From NCBI GenBank assembly GCA_036821185.1, contig DAISKD010000006.1:7892-71891 (forward strand): 64,000 nt of DNA, read 5' to 3'. Position numbers and translations under genes: made by a program. The stretch is from CALJTV01 sp036821185. GTDB lineage: Bacteria; Chloroflexota; Dehalococcoidia; GIF9; UBA5629. A model generated the notes under the pieces. It saw nothing but the letters and a program-made list of their open reading frames with translations, ran no database searches and was not told the origin of the DNA. This document shows positions 17,714 to 25,605 of the stretch, piece after piece (positions within the stretch are counted from its first letter, which is position 1; every line of letters starts with the position of its first letter).

Positions 17714-18124
17714 TCAGGCCAATAGCCTGGCAACGTAAATCATTATGCTATCGCCCTCTTCAGTCTTATCGGCCTCTCTTATCTCAATTTCGACAGGTAT
17801 CCCTACTTTTATTTGGGTCCTGACTAAATCAACGTCTACGAGCTGGGTGGTAGTCGTGGCACCGCCAGGAAACTCTACCTCAACGAGTGCATAGGGGACG
17901 GGGCCTTTCCAGTCCTGGTGAGGGGGTATGTGCAGAATGGTGAAGTTCCTGATTTTACCCTGCTTACCGGGATTGACCTGCTTGTAGTCCGGGCTGGAAC
18001 AGTTGGGGCATAAAGGGTGCATACCAAAGATGATCTCGCCACAGCTTTTGCAATGCATACCCAGAAGCTCAAAGTCGCCTGATGGCAGGACTTTGAGTTC
18101 GCTTTCCTTAAAGGACTTCATCAC
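17714..18124 (-). CDS. DUF35 zinc-ribbon/OB-fold acyl-CoA-binding protein
   Basis: A 136-residue protein with an N-terminal rubredoxin-like zinc ribbon (HCKSCGEIIFGMHPLCPNC, two CxxC pairs 13-15 residues apart) and a C-terminal OB-fold with the typical GKIRNFTILHIPP and PYALVEVEFPGG. DUF35 proteins act as obligate partners of SCP2-type thiolases and channel the CoA substrate. The start could be GTG at 18124 or ATG at 18121, both after GGAGG. It is the first gene of a two-gene unit with the thiolase at 16498-17649. Confidence 0.88.
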   Translation of the reverse strand: MMKSFKESELKVLPSGDFELLGMHCKSCGEIIFGMHPLCPNCSSPDYKQVNPGKQGKIRNFTILHIPPHQDWKGPVPYALVEVEFPGGATTTTQLVDVDLVRTQIKVGIPVEIEIREADKTEEGDSIMIYVARLLA

Positions 18125-18242
18125 TACTTTGCTACCTCCGGAGCCTAGGCTTTGTATCTTTTATTTCCGATTGCAGGCTCTCGTCTTAATGCCGTGCTGT
18201 CGTGTAGTGGTTTGCAACCGGAAAAGGTGCTTTAATGTATAA

Positions 18243-18271
18243 AGTGTATCAGGACAATCTGGAAGGGTCAA
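18243..18271 (-). promoter_or_regulatory. Promoter candidate for the DUF35-thiolase unit
   Basis: On the minus strand TTGACC (18271-18266), 17 bases, then TACACT (18248-18243), about 120 bases before the DUF35 start. The rest of the 310-base gap between this gene and phoB shows no clear Pho box and no other gene. Confidence 0.45.
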
Positions 18272-18434
18272 ACCATGCCAGGGTTCAGTCGGTAAATATG
18301 TGACGGGTTAATGCTTAGTCCTGGGATTTTAACGAATTTATGTGCGAGGTGGCGGGATCGGTGTTGACAGTGTAACAATTGCCAGTTCCATCGAGAATTT
18401 GATGAACTTAGCCGTACGTTCTATACTTAGGTTG

Positions 18435-19133
18435 ATGGCTGTGCTGAGCGGTGAGAAGATCCTGATTGTGGAAGATGACCGTAACCTGTTAAATACCCTG
18501 CAATACAACCTCCGTAAAGAGGGCTACGAAGTCATCACGGCTATTGATGGCGCTGAGGCTCTTGAGATAGCCCGCCGAGATAAGCCAGACCTCATTATCC
18601 TCGATATAATGCTGCCAAAGATAAATGGCTTTGAGGTATGCCGGATTTTACGTAAAGAAATGACAGTCCCAATACTGATGCTCACCGCGAGAGCAGAAGA
18701 GACCGATAAGATAGTCGGTCTGGAGATTGGCGCTGACGACTATATGACAAAGCCATTCAGTTTAAGGGAGCTGATCGCCCGTGTGAGGGCTATTTTGCGC
18801 CGTGTCAAAATAGCAGAACAGCCACCTGAGGGCCCAGTACTAAAAGTCGGCGATATCGAACTCGATGTTGCTCGTCACAAAGTCACAGTTTCCGGAGAAA
18901 TAGTAGAGCTTACGCCGAAGGAATTTGACCTACTCGCCTTTTTAGCAAAAAACAAGGGACTGGTGTTCAGCCGTGACCAGCTTCTTGAAAAGGTGTGGGG
19001 CTATGACTTTGCCGGCGGTACGCGCACGGTTGATGTGCATATCCGTTGGCTCAGGCAAAAAATAGAGCCTGAACCAACGCGGCCAAGATACCTAATCACC
19101 GTTCGCGGTGCCGGGTATAAACTGGAGAGCTAA
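18435..19133 (+). CDS. phoB: Phosphate regulon response regulator PhoB/PhoP
   Basis: An OmpR-type response regulator of about 232 residues. The receiver domain has acidic VEDD at residues 12-15, phosphoacceptor Asp57 in ILDIMLP, and the Lys of MTKPF. The C-terminal winged helix has ELTPKEFDLLAFLAKN, RTVDVHIRWLRQKIE and the final RGAGYKLE. Three bases separate it from the histidine kinase gene, and the pst genes follow, so this is the PhoB/PhoP of the Pho regulon. The start is uncertain. An ATG at 18435 just before VLSGEKILIV is preferred. The frame is open back to 18342, but that extension does not resemble the family and no good ribosome site is seen. Confidence 0.92.
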   Translation: MAVLSGEKILIVEDDRNLLNTLQYNLRKEGYEVITAIDGAEALEIARRDKPDLIILDIMLPKINGFEVCRILRKEMTVPILMLTARAEETDKIVGLEIGADDYMTKPFSLRELIARVRAILRRVKIAEQPPEGPVLKVGDIELDVARHKVTVSGEIVELTPKEFDLLAFLAKNKGLVFSRDQLLEKVWGYDFAGGTRTVDVHIRWLRQKIEPEPTRPRYLITVRGAGYKLES

Positions 19134-19136
19134 AGA

Positions 19137-20885
19137 TTGTACAGTTTCCAATGGCGTATCGTTATACCGTTCATCCTGCTTCTTGTTATCATCATGCTCG
19201 TGCTTGGGGCTTACCTTACGAATTCGATCAGAAATTCCCAGCTTGACAATCTACGCTTCCATCTTGAGCAGGAAGCAAAGATTATAGCAGAGGCGATTGT
19301 GCCATCTTTACAAGGGCAGGGCTATTTCCCTGATGACTTTGCCAAAGCACTGGCAAAGAAAATGGACAGTCGCATCACGATTATCGCCCCAGACGGTACA
19401 GTCCTAGGCGATTCTGTTGAGGACCCTGCGAGGATGGAGAACCATGCTACACGTCCTGAAATTAGAGATGCTTTAGTCTATGGTGTTGGCGAGAGTACCC
19501 GTTATAGCACGACGCTTAAACAGGAGATGATGCATGTGGCGGTACCTGTTTATGAGCAGGGTAAATTATTAGGGGTGGTCAGGACAGCGCTACCTCTGGC
19601 CACTGTAGAGAAGTCCATTGGCCGCGTAACTTTGATAATCATTGTGGCAACAGGTTTAATAACCGTGCTGGCAGTTGTAGCCGCCTGGCTGATTGCCCGG
19701 ACGATGACACGTCCTGTCCACGAGCTGACTGAAGCGGCGCAAAAAATTTCTGCCGGGGAGCTGGAACAGAAGATAACCGTAAGCACCAAAGACGAGATCG
19801 GGCGGCTAGCCCGCGCTTTTAATGACATGTCTTTGAAGCTGAAAGCTATGATGGACAGTGTCTCCGCTGAGAGAAATAAACTTGCAAACATTCTTGCCAG
19901 TATGGCTGATGGTGTCATTATGACTGATGTCGAAGGGAGCGTGGTTTTGAGTAATGAAATGGCGGGCAGACTTTTAGGGTTCAAGGACGCAGAACCCTCG
20001 TGCAAACACCTCATCGAATTGGTCCATGACTATGAGGTCTACGACATCTTCAAGCTATGCCTTGAGACAAGCACGGAACAGACGGTCCAATTCGAGTCCA
20101 GCCTTACCAAAAAATTCCTGCGGGCCATCGCTTTGCCGCTCAAGAGCCAGCGCCATTTAGGTGGGGTCTTAATTCTTTTCCAGGACCTCACGGAGCTGCG
20201 TAACTTGCAGACAATGCGGCGAGAACTGGTAGGTAATATTTCCCATGAGCTGCGGACGCCGCTGGCTAGCATTAAGGCAATGGTGGAGACTCTGCAAGAT
20301 GGTGCAATTGATGACAAAAAGGTGGCCCTCGATTTTTTGACCCGTATAGAGGACGAGGTTGACCGTCTAACTCAGATGGTCGCCGAACTAACCCAACTTT
20401 CACGCATCGAGGCTGGACAGGCAGCGCTGAAGATTGAGCCGGTTGATATTAACAGTCTTGTAGATGAGGTGCTGATGGGACTGGCACCCTTGGCGGAGAG
20501 ACAAAGGATAGCTGTTTTGAAACAGCTTTCTCCGGACATGCCGTCAGTCCCGGCGGATAGAGAAAGAATCCGGCAGACCATCATCAACTTGGTCCATAAC
20601 GCCATCAAATTCAATAGACCAAACGGTGAGGTGGTCGTTTCCACATCGTATGACGATAGCTTTGTCTTAGTGAAGGTGAGCGATACCGGCATTGGCATCT
20701 CTCAGCAAGACTTACCCCACATCTTTGAGCGCTTTTACAAAGCGGATAAGGCCCGCTCCGGAGGTGGTAGTGGACTGGGGCTGGCGATTGCCAAACACAC
20801 CATTCAGGCCCATGGTGGTGAAATCTGGACAGAGAGTGAAGAAGGAAAGGGCTCGACCTTTATTTTCCGTCTTCCACGCAAATAA
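19137..20885 (+). CDS. phoR: Phosphate regulon sensor histidine kinase PhoR
   Basis: A 582-residue membrane histidine kinase. It has TM1 at about residues 7-30, an extracytoplasmic sensor of about 130 residues, TM2 at about 161-185 (LIIIVATGLITVLAVVAAWLI), HAMP to about 240, and a PAS domain at about 250-345. HisKA has the phosphoacceptor His370 in NISHELRTPLASIKA. HATPase_c has NLVHNAIKFN (N box), DTGIG and GSGLGLAI. The extracytoplasmic loop is larger than in E. coli PhoR and resembles the Gram-positive PhoR/ResE layout. The start is TTG three bases after phoB. Confidence 0.92.
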   Translation: MYSFQWRIVIPFILLLVIIMLVLGAYLTNSIRNSQLDNLRFHLEQEAKIIAEAIVPSLQGQGYFPDDFAKALAKKMDSRITIIAPDGTVLGDSVEDPARMENHATRPEIRDALVYGVGESTRYSTTLKQEMMHVAVPVYEQGKLLGVVRTALPLATVEKSIGRVTLIIIVATGLITVLAVVAAWLIARTMTRPVHELTEAAQKISAGELEQKITVSTKDEIGRLARAFNDMSLKLKAMMDSVSAERNKLANILASMADGVIMTDVEGSVVLSNEMAGRLLGFKDAEPSCKHLIELVHDYEVYDIFKLCLETSTEQTVQFESSLTKKFLRAIALPLKSQRHLGGVLILFQDLTELRNLQTMRRELVGNISHELRTPLASIKAMVETLQDGAIDDKKVALDFLTRIEDEVDRLTQMVAELTQLSRIEAGQAALKIEPVDINSLVDEVLMGLAPLAERQRIAVLKQLSPDMPSVPADRERIRQTIINLVHNAIKFNRPNGEVVVSTSYDDSFVLVKVSDTGIGISQQDLPHIFERFYKADKARSGGGSGLGLAIAKHTIQAHGGEIWTESEEGKGSTFIFRLPRK

Positions 20886-20904
20886 TCGTCCTAAGCACCA
20901 GAAT

Positions 20905-20952
20905 TTAACACGATTTTAACATTCCCTTAAACTACCTTTAAACTCCTATACT
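20905..20952 (+). promoter_or_regulatory. Pho box (four 11-bp-spaced repeats) and -10 of the pst operon
   Basis: Four hexamers in the same orientation start exactly 11 bases apart: TTAACA at 20905, TTAACA at 20916, TTAAAC at 20927 and TTAAAC at 20938. This matches the known PhoP/PhoB box layout (TTAACA-like repeats on one face of the helix). TATACT at 20947-20952 is a good -10 and no separate -35 is seen, as is common in activator-dependent Pho promoters. pstS starts 53 bases further on. Confidence 0.85.
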
Positions 20953-21004
20953 TAAAATGGGGTTGTAGAAAAAACTAGGCACCACTAAACTAAAAGGAGG
21001 GTGA

Positions 21005-21916
21005 ATGTCAAAATTGTCAAAATCTAAATGGGTGGTTATACCACTGGCGCTTGCCGTTGCTCTTGCCATTGCTGGTTGCAGTAGTAATGCACCAGTGGCG
21101 GATTCTAGCAGCCTTTCAGGCTCAATCAAGATTATCGGTTCCAACACAGTCACCCCTTTAAGTTCGATATGGGCGGAGAATTTTATGAAGGCCCATCCCA
21201 ACGTGAGCATCTCAGTGAGCGGTCCTGGCTCTGGAGTCGGCATCGCCGCCCTCATCGATGGTACCACTGATATCTGTCAGGCTTCTCGACTCATCACCGC
21301 CAAAGAAATAGAAAAGGCAAAGGCGAATGGTGTTGCTCCCTATGAAATTACAGTGGCTTCAGATGGCCTTGCAGTCGTCGTTAATCCGGCGAATCCGGTC
21401 ACAGAATTGACCATAGAACAACTTTCGGCGATCTATACCAACAAGATAACTAACTGGAGAGAAGTTGGCGGTAACGATGCCCCGATAGTGGCCATAGCCA
21501 GGGACACTAATTCCGGCACTCATGTATTCTTCAAGGAACATGTTGTTCAGATGGCAGGCCTGCCCACTGCCGACAAGACATTGGAATACGGTGATAAGGT
21601 GTTGATGCTACCTTCGACAGAGGGAGGGGTGTCCCAGGTAGCGCGCAATCCTAACGCCATCTTTTACGCCGGCCTGGGCTATGTTAACGATAAGGTGAAG
21701 ACAATCGCTGTGAAAAAGACTGCGGCTGACCCGGCAGTGAAACCCAGTGTGGCTACTGTGTTAGACGGCACATACCACATTTCCCGCCCGTTGGTCTATT
21801 ACACCAACGGCGTACCAACAGGGGTTATCAAGGCCTATATTGACTATTGTCTATCGAAGGAGGGACAGAAGGTCGTACTGGAAGCTGGGTTTGTACCGCT
21901 AGTTAAAAAGAGATAA
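21005..21916 (+). CDS. pstS: Phosphate ABC transporter substrate-binding lipoprotein PstS
   Basis: A 303-residue phosphate-binding lipoprotein. The signal peptide ends in the lipobox LAIAGC near residue 24. The mature part has the phosphate-binding features IIGSNTVTPL and GPGSGVGIAALIDGTTDI, and ARDTNSGTHVFF near residue 163. AAAAGGAGGG-type purines precede the ATG. It is the first gene after the Pho box and directly after phoR, and would be exported and anchored to the membrane. Confidence 0.96.
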   Translation: MSKLSKSKWVVIPLALAVALAIAGCSSNAPVADSSSLSGSIKIIGSNTVTPLSSIWAENFMKAHPNVSISVSGPGSGVGIAALIDGTTDICQASRLITAKEIEKAKANGVAPYEITVASDGLAVVVNPANPVTELTIEQLSAIYTNKITNWREVGGNDAPIVAIARDTNSGTHVFFKEHVVQMAGLPTADKTLEYGDKVLMLPSTEGGVSQVARNPNAIFYAGLGYVNDKVKTIAVKKTAADPAVKPSVATVLDGTYHISRPLVYYTNGVPTGVIKAYIDYCLSKEGQKVVLEAGFVPLVKKR

Positions 21917-21930
21917 TTAGCGAGGAGGAA

Positions 21931-22875
21931 CTGATAGCACTGCAGGGGAAAATCCCTACGGTCGCCGCCTCAGTTCTAGCGTCGGGACTGAGGCGGCGGC
22001 TACGACTTGGCGAAAGGATTATCGAGGGCTGGATATTCCTTACAGGGCTGTTGGCGATAGTGGTCCTGCTGGGAATTATCTTTATCCTGCTCAAGGAGGG
22101 TTTGCCTATTTTTGCTTATACCAGTCCTTGGAAATTTTTGTTCGGCACCCGCTGGTATCCCGTTTCAGACCCGCCTACCTTTGGTATCGCTCCGTTCTTT
22201 GTGTCTACATTGATGATCACTCTTATTTCTACAGCGGTGGCGGTGCCGATAGGAGTTGCCTCTGCCGCCTATCTAGCTGAAGTTGCGCCCAAGAAGATAA
22301 CGGAAGCAGTCAAGCCGATCATCGAAATCCTGGCTGGTATCCCCTCGGTGATGATGGGGTTCGTGGGGCTTACCCTTTTATCGCCTTTAGTGCAAAGCGC
22401 CTTTAACCTGAATACCGGCCTTTGTGGTCTCACAGCCGCCATTATGCTTTCGCTGATGAGTCTGCCGATCATAGTCAGCGTTTCTGAGGACGCATTGCAT
22501 GCTGTGCCCGTGGAGTTTAAAGAAGCCTCCTATGCGCTCGGTGCCACCAGATGGGAGACCGTCTGGCATGTCTGTATCCCTTCTGCGCTTTCAGGGATTG
22601 CTGCTGCTATTATGCTGGGGGTGGGCCGTGCCATAGGCGAGACGATGACGGTGCTAATGGTAGCCGGAGGTGCTTTAGCCGTACCGGTCTCTCTGACCGA
22701 TCCTATGACTACCATGACGGCTGCTATCGCTTCCGGCATTGGCAACGCGGTCCGCGGTGGCCTGCAGTACCAAGCCCTTTTTGCTGTTGGGCTGATCCTT
22801 TTCACCCTCACTTTGATGGTGAATATTGCTGCCGAAAAGGTGCTGGAACGGCAGAAAAGGAAGTTCGCGAGGTAG
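21931..22875 (+). CDS. pstC: Phosphate ABC transporter permease PstC
   Basis: An inner-membrane permease with six helices, the EAA-like loop VPVEFKEASYALGATRWETVW and IGETMTVLMVAGG. The start is unusual. The frame is open from 21907, but the first ATG, GTG or TTG is a TTG at 22051 that would begin inside helix 1. The stretch before it encodes LRRRLRLGERIIEGWIFL, which resembles the normal N-terminal amphipathic segment of PstC. A strong GAGGAGG lies at 21922-21928, so CTG at 21931 or 21940 is the likeliest start. I list 21931. ATT at 22018 and TTG at 22051 are alternatives. The first part overlaps a strong hairpin. Confidence 0.85.
   Translation: MIALQGKIPTVAASVLASGLRRRLRLGERIIEGWIFLTGLLAIVVLLGIIFILLKEGLPIFAYTSPWKFLFGTRWYPVSDPPTFGIAPFFVSTLMITLISTAVAVPIGVASAAYLAEVAPKKITEAVKPIIEILAGIPSVMMGFVGLTLLSPLVQSAFNLNTGLCGLTAAIMLSLMSLPIIVSVSEDALHAVPVEFKEASYALGATRWETVWHVCIPSALSGIAAAIMLGVGRAIGETMTVLMVAGGALAVPVSLTDPMTTMTAAIASGIGNAVRGGLQYQALFAVGLILFTLTLMVNIAAEKVLERQKRKFAR
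21963..21998 (+). promoter_or_regulatory. Strong 12-bp hairpin at the pstS-pstC junction
   Basis: A perfect inverted repeat of 12 bp (21963-21974 with 21987-21998, CGCCGCCTCAGT and complement) around a 12-base loop. It has no T-run, so it is not a simple terminator. Hairpins after pstS often stabilise or attenuate the message so that the binding protein is made in excess. Here it also lies within the probable first codons of pstC. Confidence 0.6.
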
Positions 22876-22880
22876 CTTCA

Positions 22881-23738
22881 GTGGCGAGCCTGATTTTAGA
22901 CTCACGCAGAATAACCCAGCGTACGGCTTTTATCTTTTTGGGCATAGCCACAGCTATAACCGTTTCATCAGTTTTGTTCATCATCGTATATACAATTGTC
23001 AAGGGCAGTGGTGCTCTGAGCTGGGAGCTCCTGTCACAATTTCCTTCAAAGGCAGGCCGGGAGGGTGGTATCTTACCCACCATCGTCGGCACTTTTTATC
23101 TCATGCTTGGTACTCTCCTTTTTGCTTTGCCTGTAGGAGTGATGGCGGGCATCTATCTTACAGAGTACGCCCGGGACAACTGGCTGACGAGGCTTATCAA
23201 CCTTTCCATTGCTAATTTAGCTGGTGTTCCCAGCATAGTTTTTGGGCTTTTCGGGCTAGGCGTTTTTGTTCTAGCCTTTAAGTTCGGATTGTCACTGTTA
23301 GCTGCCAGCCTTACTTTAGCCTGTCAGGGGCTGGCGATGGTGATTACCACTTCGAGGGAAGCGATACTGGCGGTACCGCGTGAATATCGCGAGGGCAGTC
23401 TTGCCATCGGGGTGACAAAGTGGCAGACGGTGAGGCATATTGTGCTACCGCAGGCCTCTCCGGGCATTATTACCGGTGCTGTCCTTGCCATCAGCCGTGC
23501 TGCCGGGGAGACCGCCCCTATATTATTAACAGGGGCTGCTTTTCTATTGCCGGCGTTGCCCAAGTCTCCCCTCGACCAGTTTATGGCGTTACCTTATCAT
23601 CTCTACACCGTTGCTGCCCATGTCCCTGATATGCCCAAGGAGACCATGTGGGGTATAGCTCTCGTTCTGCTTATTGTGGTACTTTCATTTGATATGTTGG
23701 CGGCTACCATCAGAATGAAAACAAGGCAGAGGAGATGA
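22881..23738 (+). CDS. pstA: Phosphate ABC transporter permease PstA
   Basis: A second permease of 285 residues with six predicted helices. Typical stretches are GIYLTEYA near residue 90, GVPSIVFGLFGLGVFV, the EAA loop VPREYREGSLAIGVTKWQTV near residue 165, and SRAAGETAPILLTGAA. I chose the GTG at 22881 because GAGG lies 8 bases before it and it starts the family-like SLILDSRRITQRTAF. The frame continues upstream, but only as an out-of-frame reading of pstC. It begins 5 bases after pstC and its stop overlaps the pstB ATG by four bases. Confidence 0.94.
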   Translation: MASLILDSRRITQRTAFIFLGIATAITVSSVLFIIVYTIVKGSGALSWELLSQFPSKAGREGGILPTIVGTFYLMLGTLLFALPVGVMAGIYLTEYARDNWLTRLINLSIANLAGVPSIVFGLFGLGVFVLAFKFGLSLLAASLTLACQGLAMVITTSREAILAVPREYREGSLAIGVTKWQTVRHIVLPQASPGIITGAVLAISRAAGETAPILLTGAAFLLPALPKSPLDQFMALPYHLYTVAAHVPDMPKETMWGIALVLLIVVLSFDMLAATIRMKTRQRR

Positions 23739-24562
23739 CTATGGGTATCAATCTTGATGTGCCGGATATTTCAGCGAGACCTGTTCAACGGTGTTCCACA
23801 AAGATAAAGGCTGAGAAGGCCAACCTATTTTATGGCACCTTCCAGGCATTACGGGACATCACCCTGGATATACCTTCCTGTGCAATTACCGCTATCATCG
23901 GTCCTTCTGGTTGTGGTAAGTCCTCGCTGTTGCGTATATTTAACCGTATGAACGACCTCATACCGGGGGCGAGGGTGGAGGGGAATGTAGAGCTCGACGG
24001 GATCCCCATTTATGATGCGAAAATTGATGTGGCAGATTTAAGGAAAAGGGTAGGCATGGTCTTTCAGAAGCCCAATCCTTTCCCCATGTCGGTCTTTGAA
24101 AATGTGGCTTATGGACCCAGGCGCCATGGTATCAAGAATCGCGGCCAGCTTGAGGAGATTGTTGAGAAAAGTCTACGCCATGCGGCGCTCTGGGAAGAAG
24201 TCAAGGACAAGCTGGGGCAGTCAGCTCTGGCTCTTTCTGGAGGCCAACAGCAACGTCTCTGCATTGCCCGGGTGCTGGCGGTGGAGCCTGAGGTAATCTT
24301 GATGGACGAGCCGTGCAGTGCTCTTGACCCGGTGGCCACGCTTAAAATAGAAGACCTGATGCGCGATTTGTCTCAGGATTACACCATTATTATCGTCACT
24401 CATAACATGCAGCAGGCAGCAAGGGTATCGGACATGACCGCTTTCATTATGATGGAGCCGGACAGAGCAGGGGTGCTTGTTGAATACGGACCAACAGCAC
24501 AGATTTTTACCAATCCCAAAGATAAGCGTACTGAAGACTACATCACCGGGCGCTTCGGATGA
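23735..24562 (+). CDS. pstB: Phosphate ABC transporter ATP-binding protein PstB
   Basis: A 275-residue ABC ATPase that energises phosphate uptake. It has Walker A GPSGCGKSS near residue 55, the family-specific RIFNRMNDLIPGARVEG, VFQKPNPFPMS (Q-loop), signature LSGGQQQRLCIAR, Walker B ILMDEPCSALDP and the switch histidine in VTHNMQQA. The C-terminus TEDYITGRFG is the standard PstB ending. The ATG overlaps the pstA stop, and a second ATG two codons later is possible. Confidence 0.97.
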   Translation: MTMGINLDVPDISARPVQRCSTKIKAEKANLFYGTFQALRDITLDIPSCAITAIIGPSGCGKSSLLRIFNRMNDLIPGARVEGNVELDGIPIYDAKIDVADLRKRVGMVFQKPNPFPMSVFENVAYGPRRHGIKNRGQLEEIVEKSLRHAALWEEVKDKLGQSALALSGGQQQRLCIARVLAVEPEVILMDEPCSALDPVATLKIEDLMRDLSQDYTIIIVTHNMQQAARVSDMTAFIMMEPDRAGVLVEYGPTAQIFTNPKDKRTEDYITGRFG

Positions 24563-24578
24563 TTTCAAGGAGGTGGGC

Positions 24579-25247
24579 ATGGAAATAAGGACAGAGTTTC
24601 ACAAAAAGCTCAGGCAGATCCAGGATGAAATGTTGGCGATGGGCAGCATGGTGAGCAAGGCCACTCTCCGCTCCATCGATGCCCTCAAAAATCGGGACAT
24701 GGAGCTTGCCTGGCAGATTATAGCGGATGACAAGAAGATAAACCAGAAGCGGTTTGAAATTGAAGAAAAGTGCGTTGAACTCATCGCTACCCAGCAACCC
24801 ATGGCCGGGGACCTGCGCACACTTGTGGCGGTACTAAACATCGTAACCGAGCTGGAGCGCATCGGCGACCATGCCGAAGGCATTGCCAGAATTACCGTAA
24901 TGATAGGTGATGAACCACCGTTAAAGCCGCTGATCGATATCCCCAGGATGGCGGAGCAGACGGTGGACATGCTACGCCGTAGCTTGGACGCTTTCATCAA
25001 CCGTGATGCTGAAGCTGCAAGAAAGATTGCCGCTGAAGATGACTTAGTGGACAACCTATATGACCAGGTGTTTCGTGAACTGCTCACCTTTATGTTAGAA
25101 GACCCTAAGACGATTACCCGGGCGACCCGCCTTATCTGGGTAGCCCACAACCTTGAGCGCAGTGCTGATAGGGTGACCAATATCTGTGAGCGTGCAGTCT
25201 TTGTGGTAACAGGCAAGATGGAAGAGATAGGGGCGTCAAAGTATTGA
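24579..25247 (+). CDS. phoU: Phosphate transport regulator PhoU
   Basis: A 222-residue all-helical protein with two PhoU repeats. Repeat 1 is at about 15-100, with the metal-binding ERIGDHAEGIARI near 95. Repeat 2 is at about 120-210, ending in LERSADRVTNICERAVFVVTG. PhoU couples PstB transport state to PhoR, shutting the Pho regulon down in high phosphate. The start at 24579 is set by AAGGAGG 5 bases upstream. It is the last gene of the phoB-to-phoU cluster. Confidence 0.96.
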   Translation: MEIRTEFHKKLRQIQDEMLAMGSMVSKATLRSIDALKNRDMELAWQIIADDKKINQKRFEIEEKCVELIATQQPMAGDLRTLVAVLNIVTELERIGDHAEGIARITVMIGDEPPLKPLIDIPRMAEQTVDMLRRSLDAFINRDAEAARKIAAEDDLVDNLYDQVFRELLTFMLEDPKTITRATRLIWVAHNLERSADRVTNICERAVFVVTGKMEEIGASKY

Positions 25248-25519
25248 AGGCGCCTGTTGCCTGCGGGTGAGCGATAAGGAAGTCTGTTGTGGTCTACGAC
25301 CAACTTGAATAGCCGGTTATTACTCTCCGTTTAGAGGAACGGCGGAGCGGACTTAAAGTAATCGCTCTTAGGCTTTTATAAGGGAGGGCAGGACTAATTT
25401 TGGATAGTCTAGCAATTTATTTTCTGTGTATATGGTGAGACTTTAGGAGGGAGTGGACTACAACTCACCGTTCATTTGACCCCACCTCAAGTCGAAGGCT
25501 TGAGGTCTGCTACCTTAAG

Positions 25520-25592
25520 TGGAGCTGAGGGGAGTCGAACCCCTGACCTCCTCCGTGCAAGGGAGGCGCTCTCCCAATTGAGCTACAGCCCC
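25520..25592 (-). tRNA. tRNA-Ala (anticodon TGC)
   Basis: A 73-base cloverleaf on the minus strand. The acceptor GGGGCTG pairs with CAGCTCC, including one G-U. The D arm is GCTCAATTGGGAGAGC, the anticodon stem is CCTCC/GGAGG with loop CTTGCAC giving TGC, and the T arm is AGGGG-TTCGACT-CCCCT. The discriminator is A and CCA is not encoded. Confidence 0.96.
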
Positions 25593-25605
25593 AGTATAGA
25601 ATTCA

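Noticed and set aside
22551..22880. Long upstream extension of the pstA frame
   Set aside because: The extension overlaps pstC in another frame and gives His/Arg/Cys-rich nonsense. The GTG at 22881 has a ribosome site and a family-like N-terminus.
25485..25505. Perfect 7-bp inverted repeat (CCTCAAG/CTTGAGG) downstream of tRNA-Ala
   Set aside because: No T-run follows on either strand, so it is not a convincing terminator. No gene relation could be shown.
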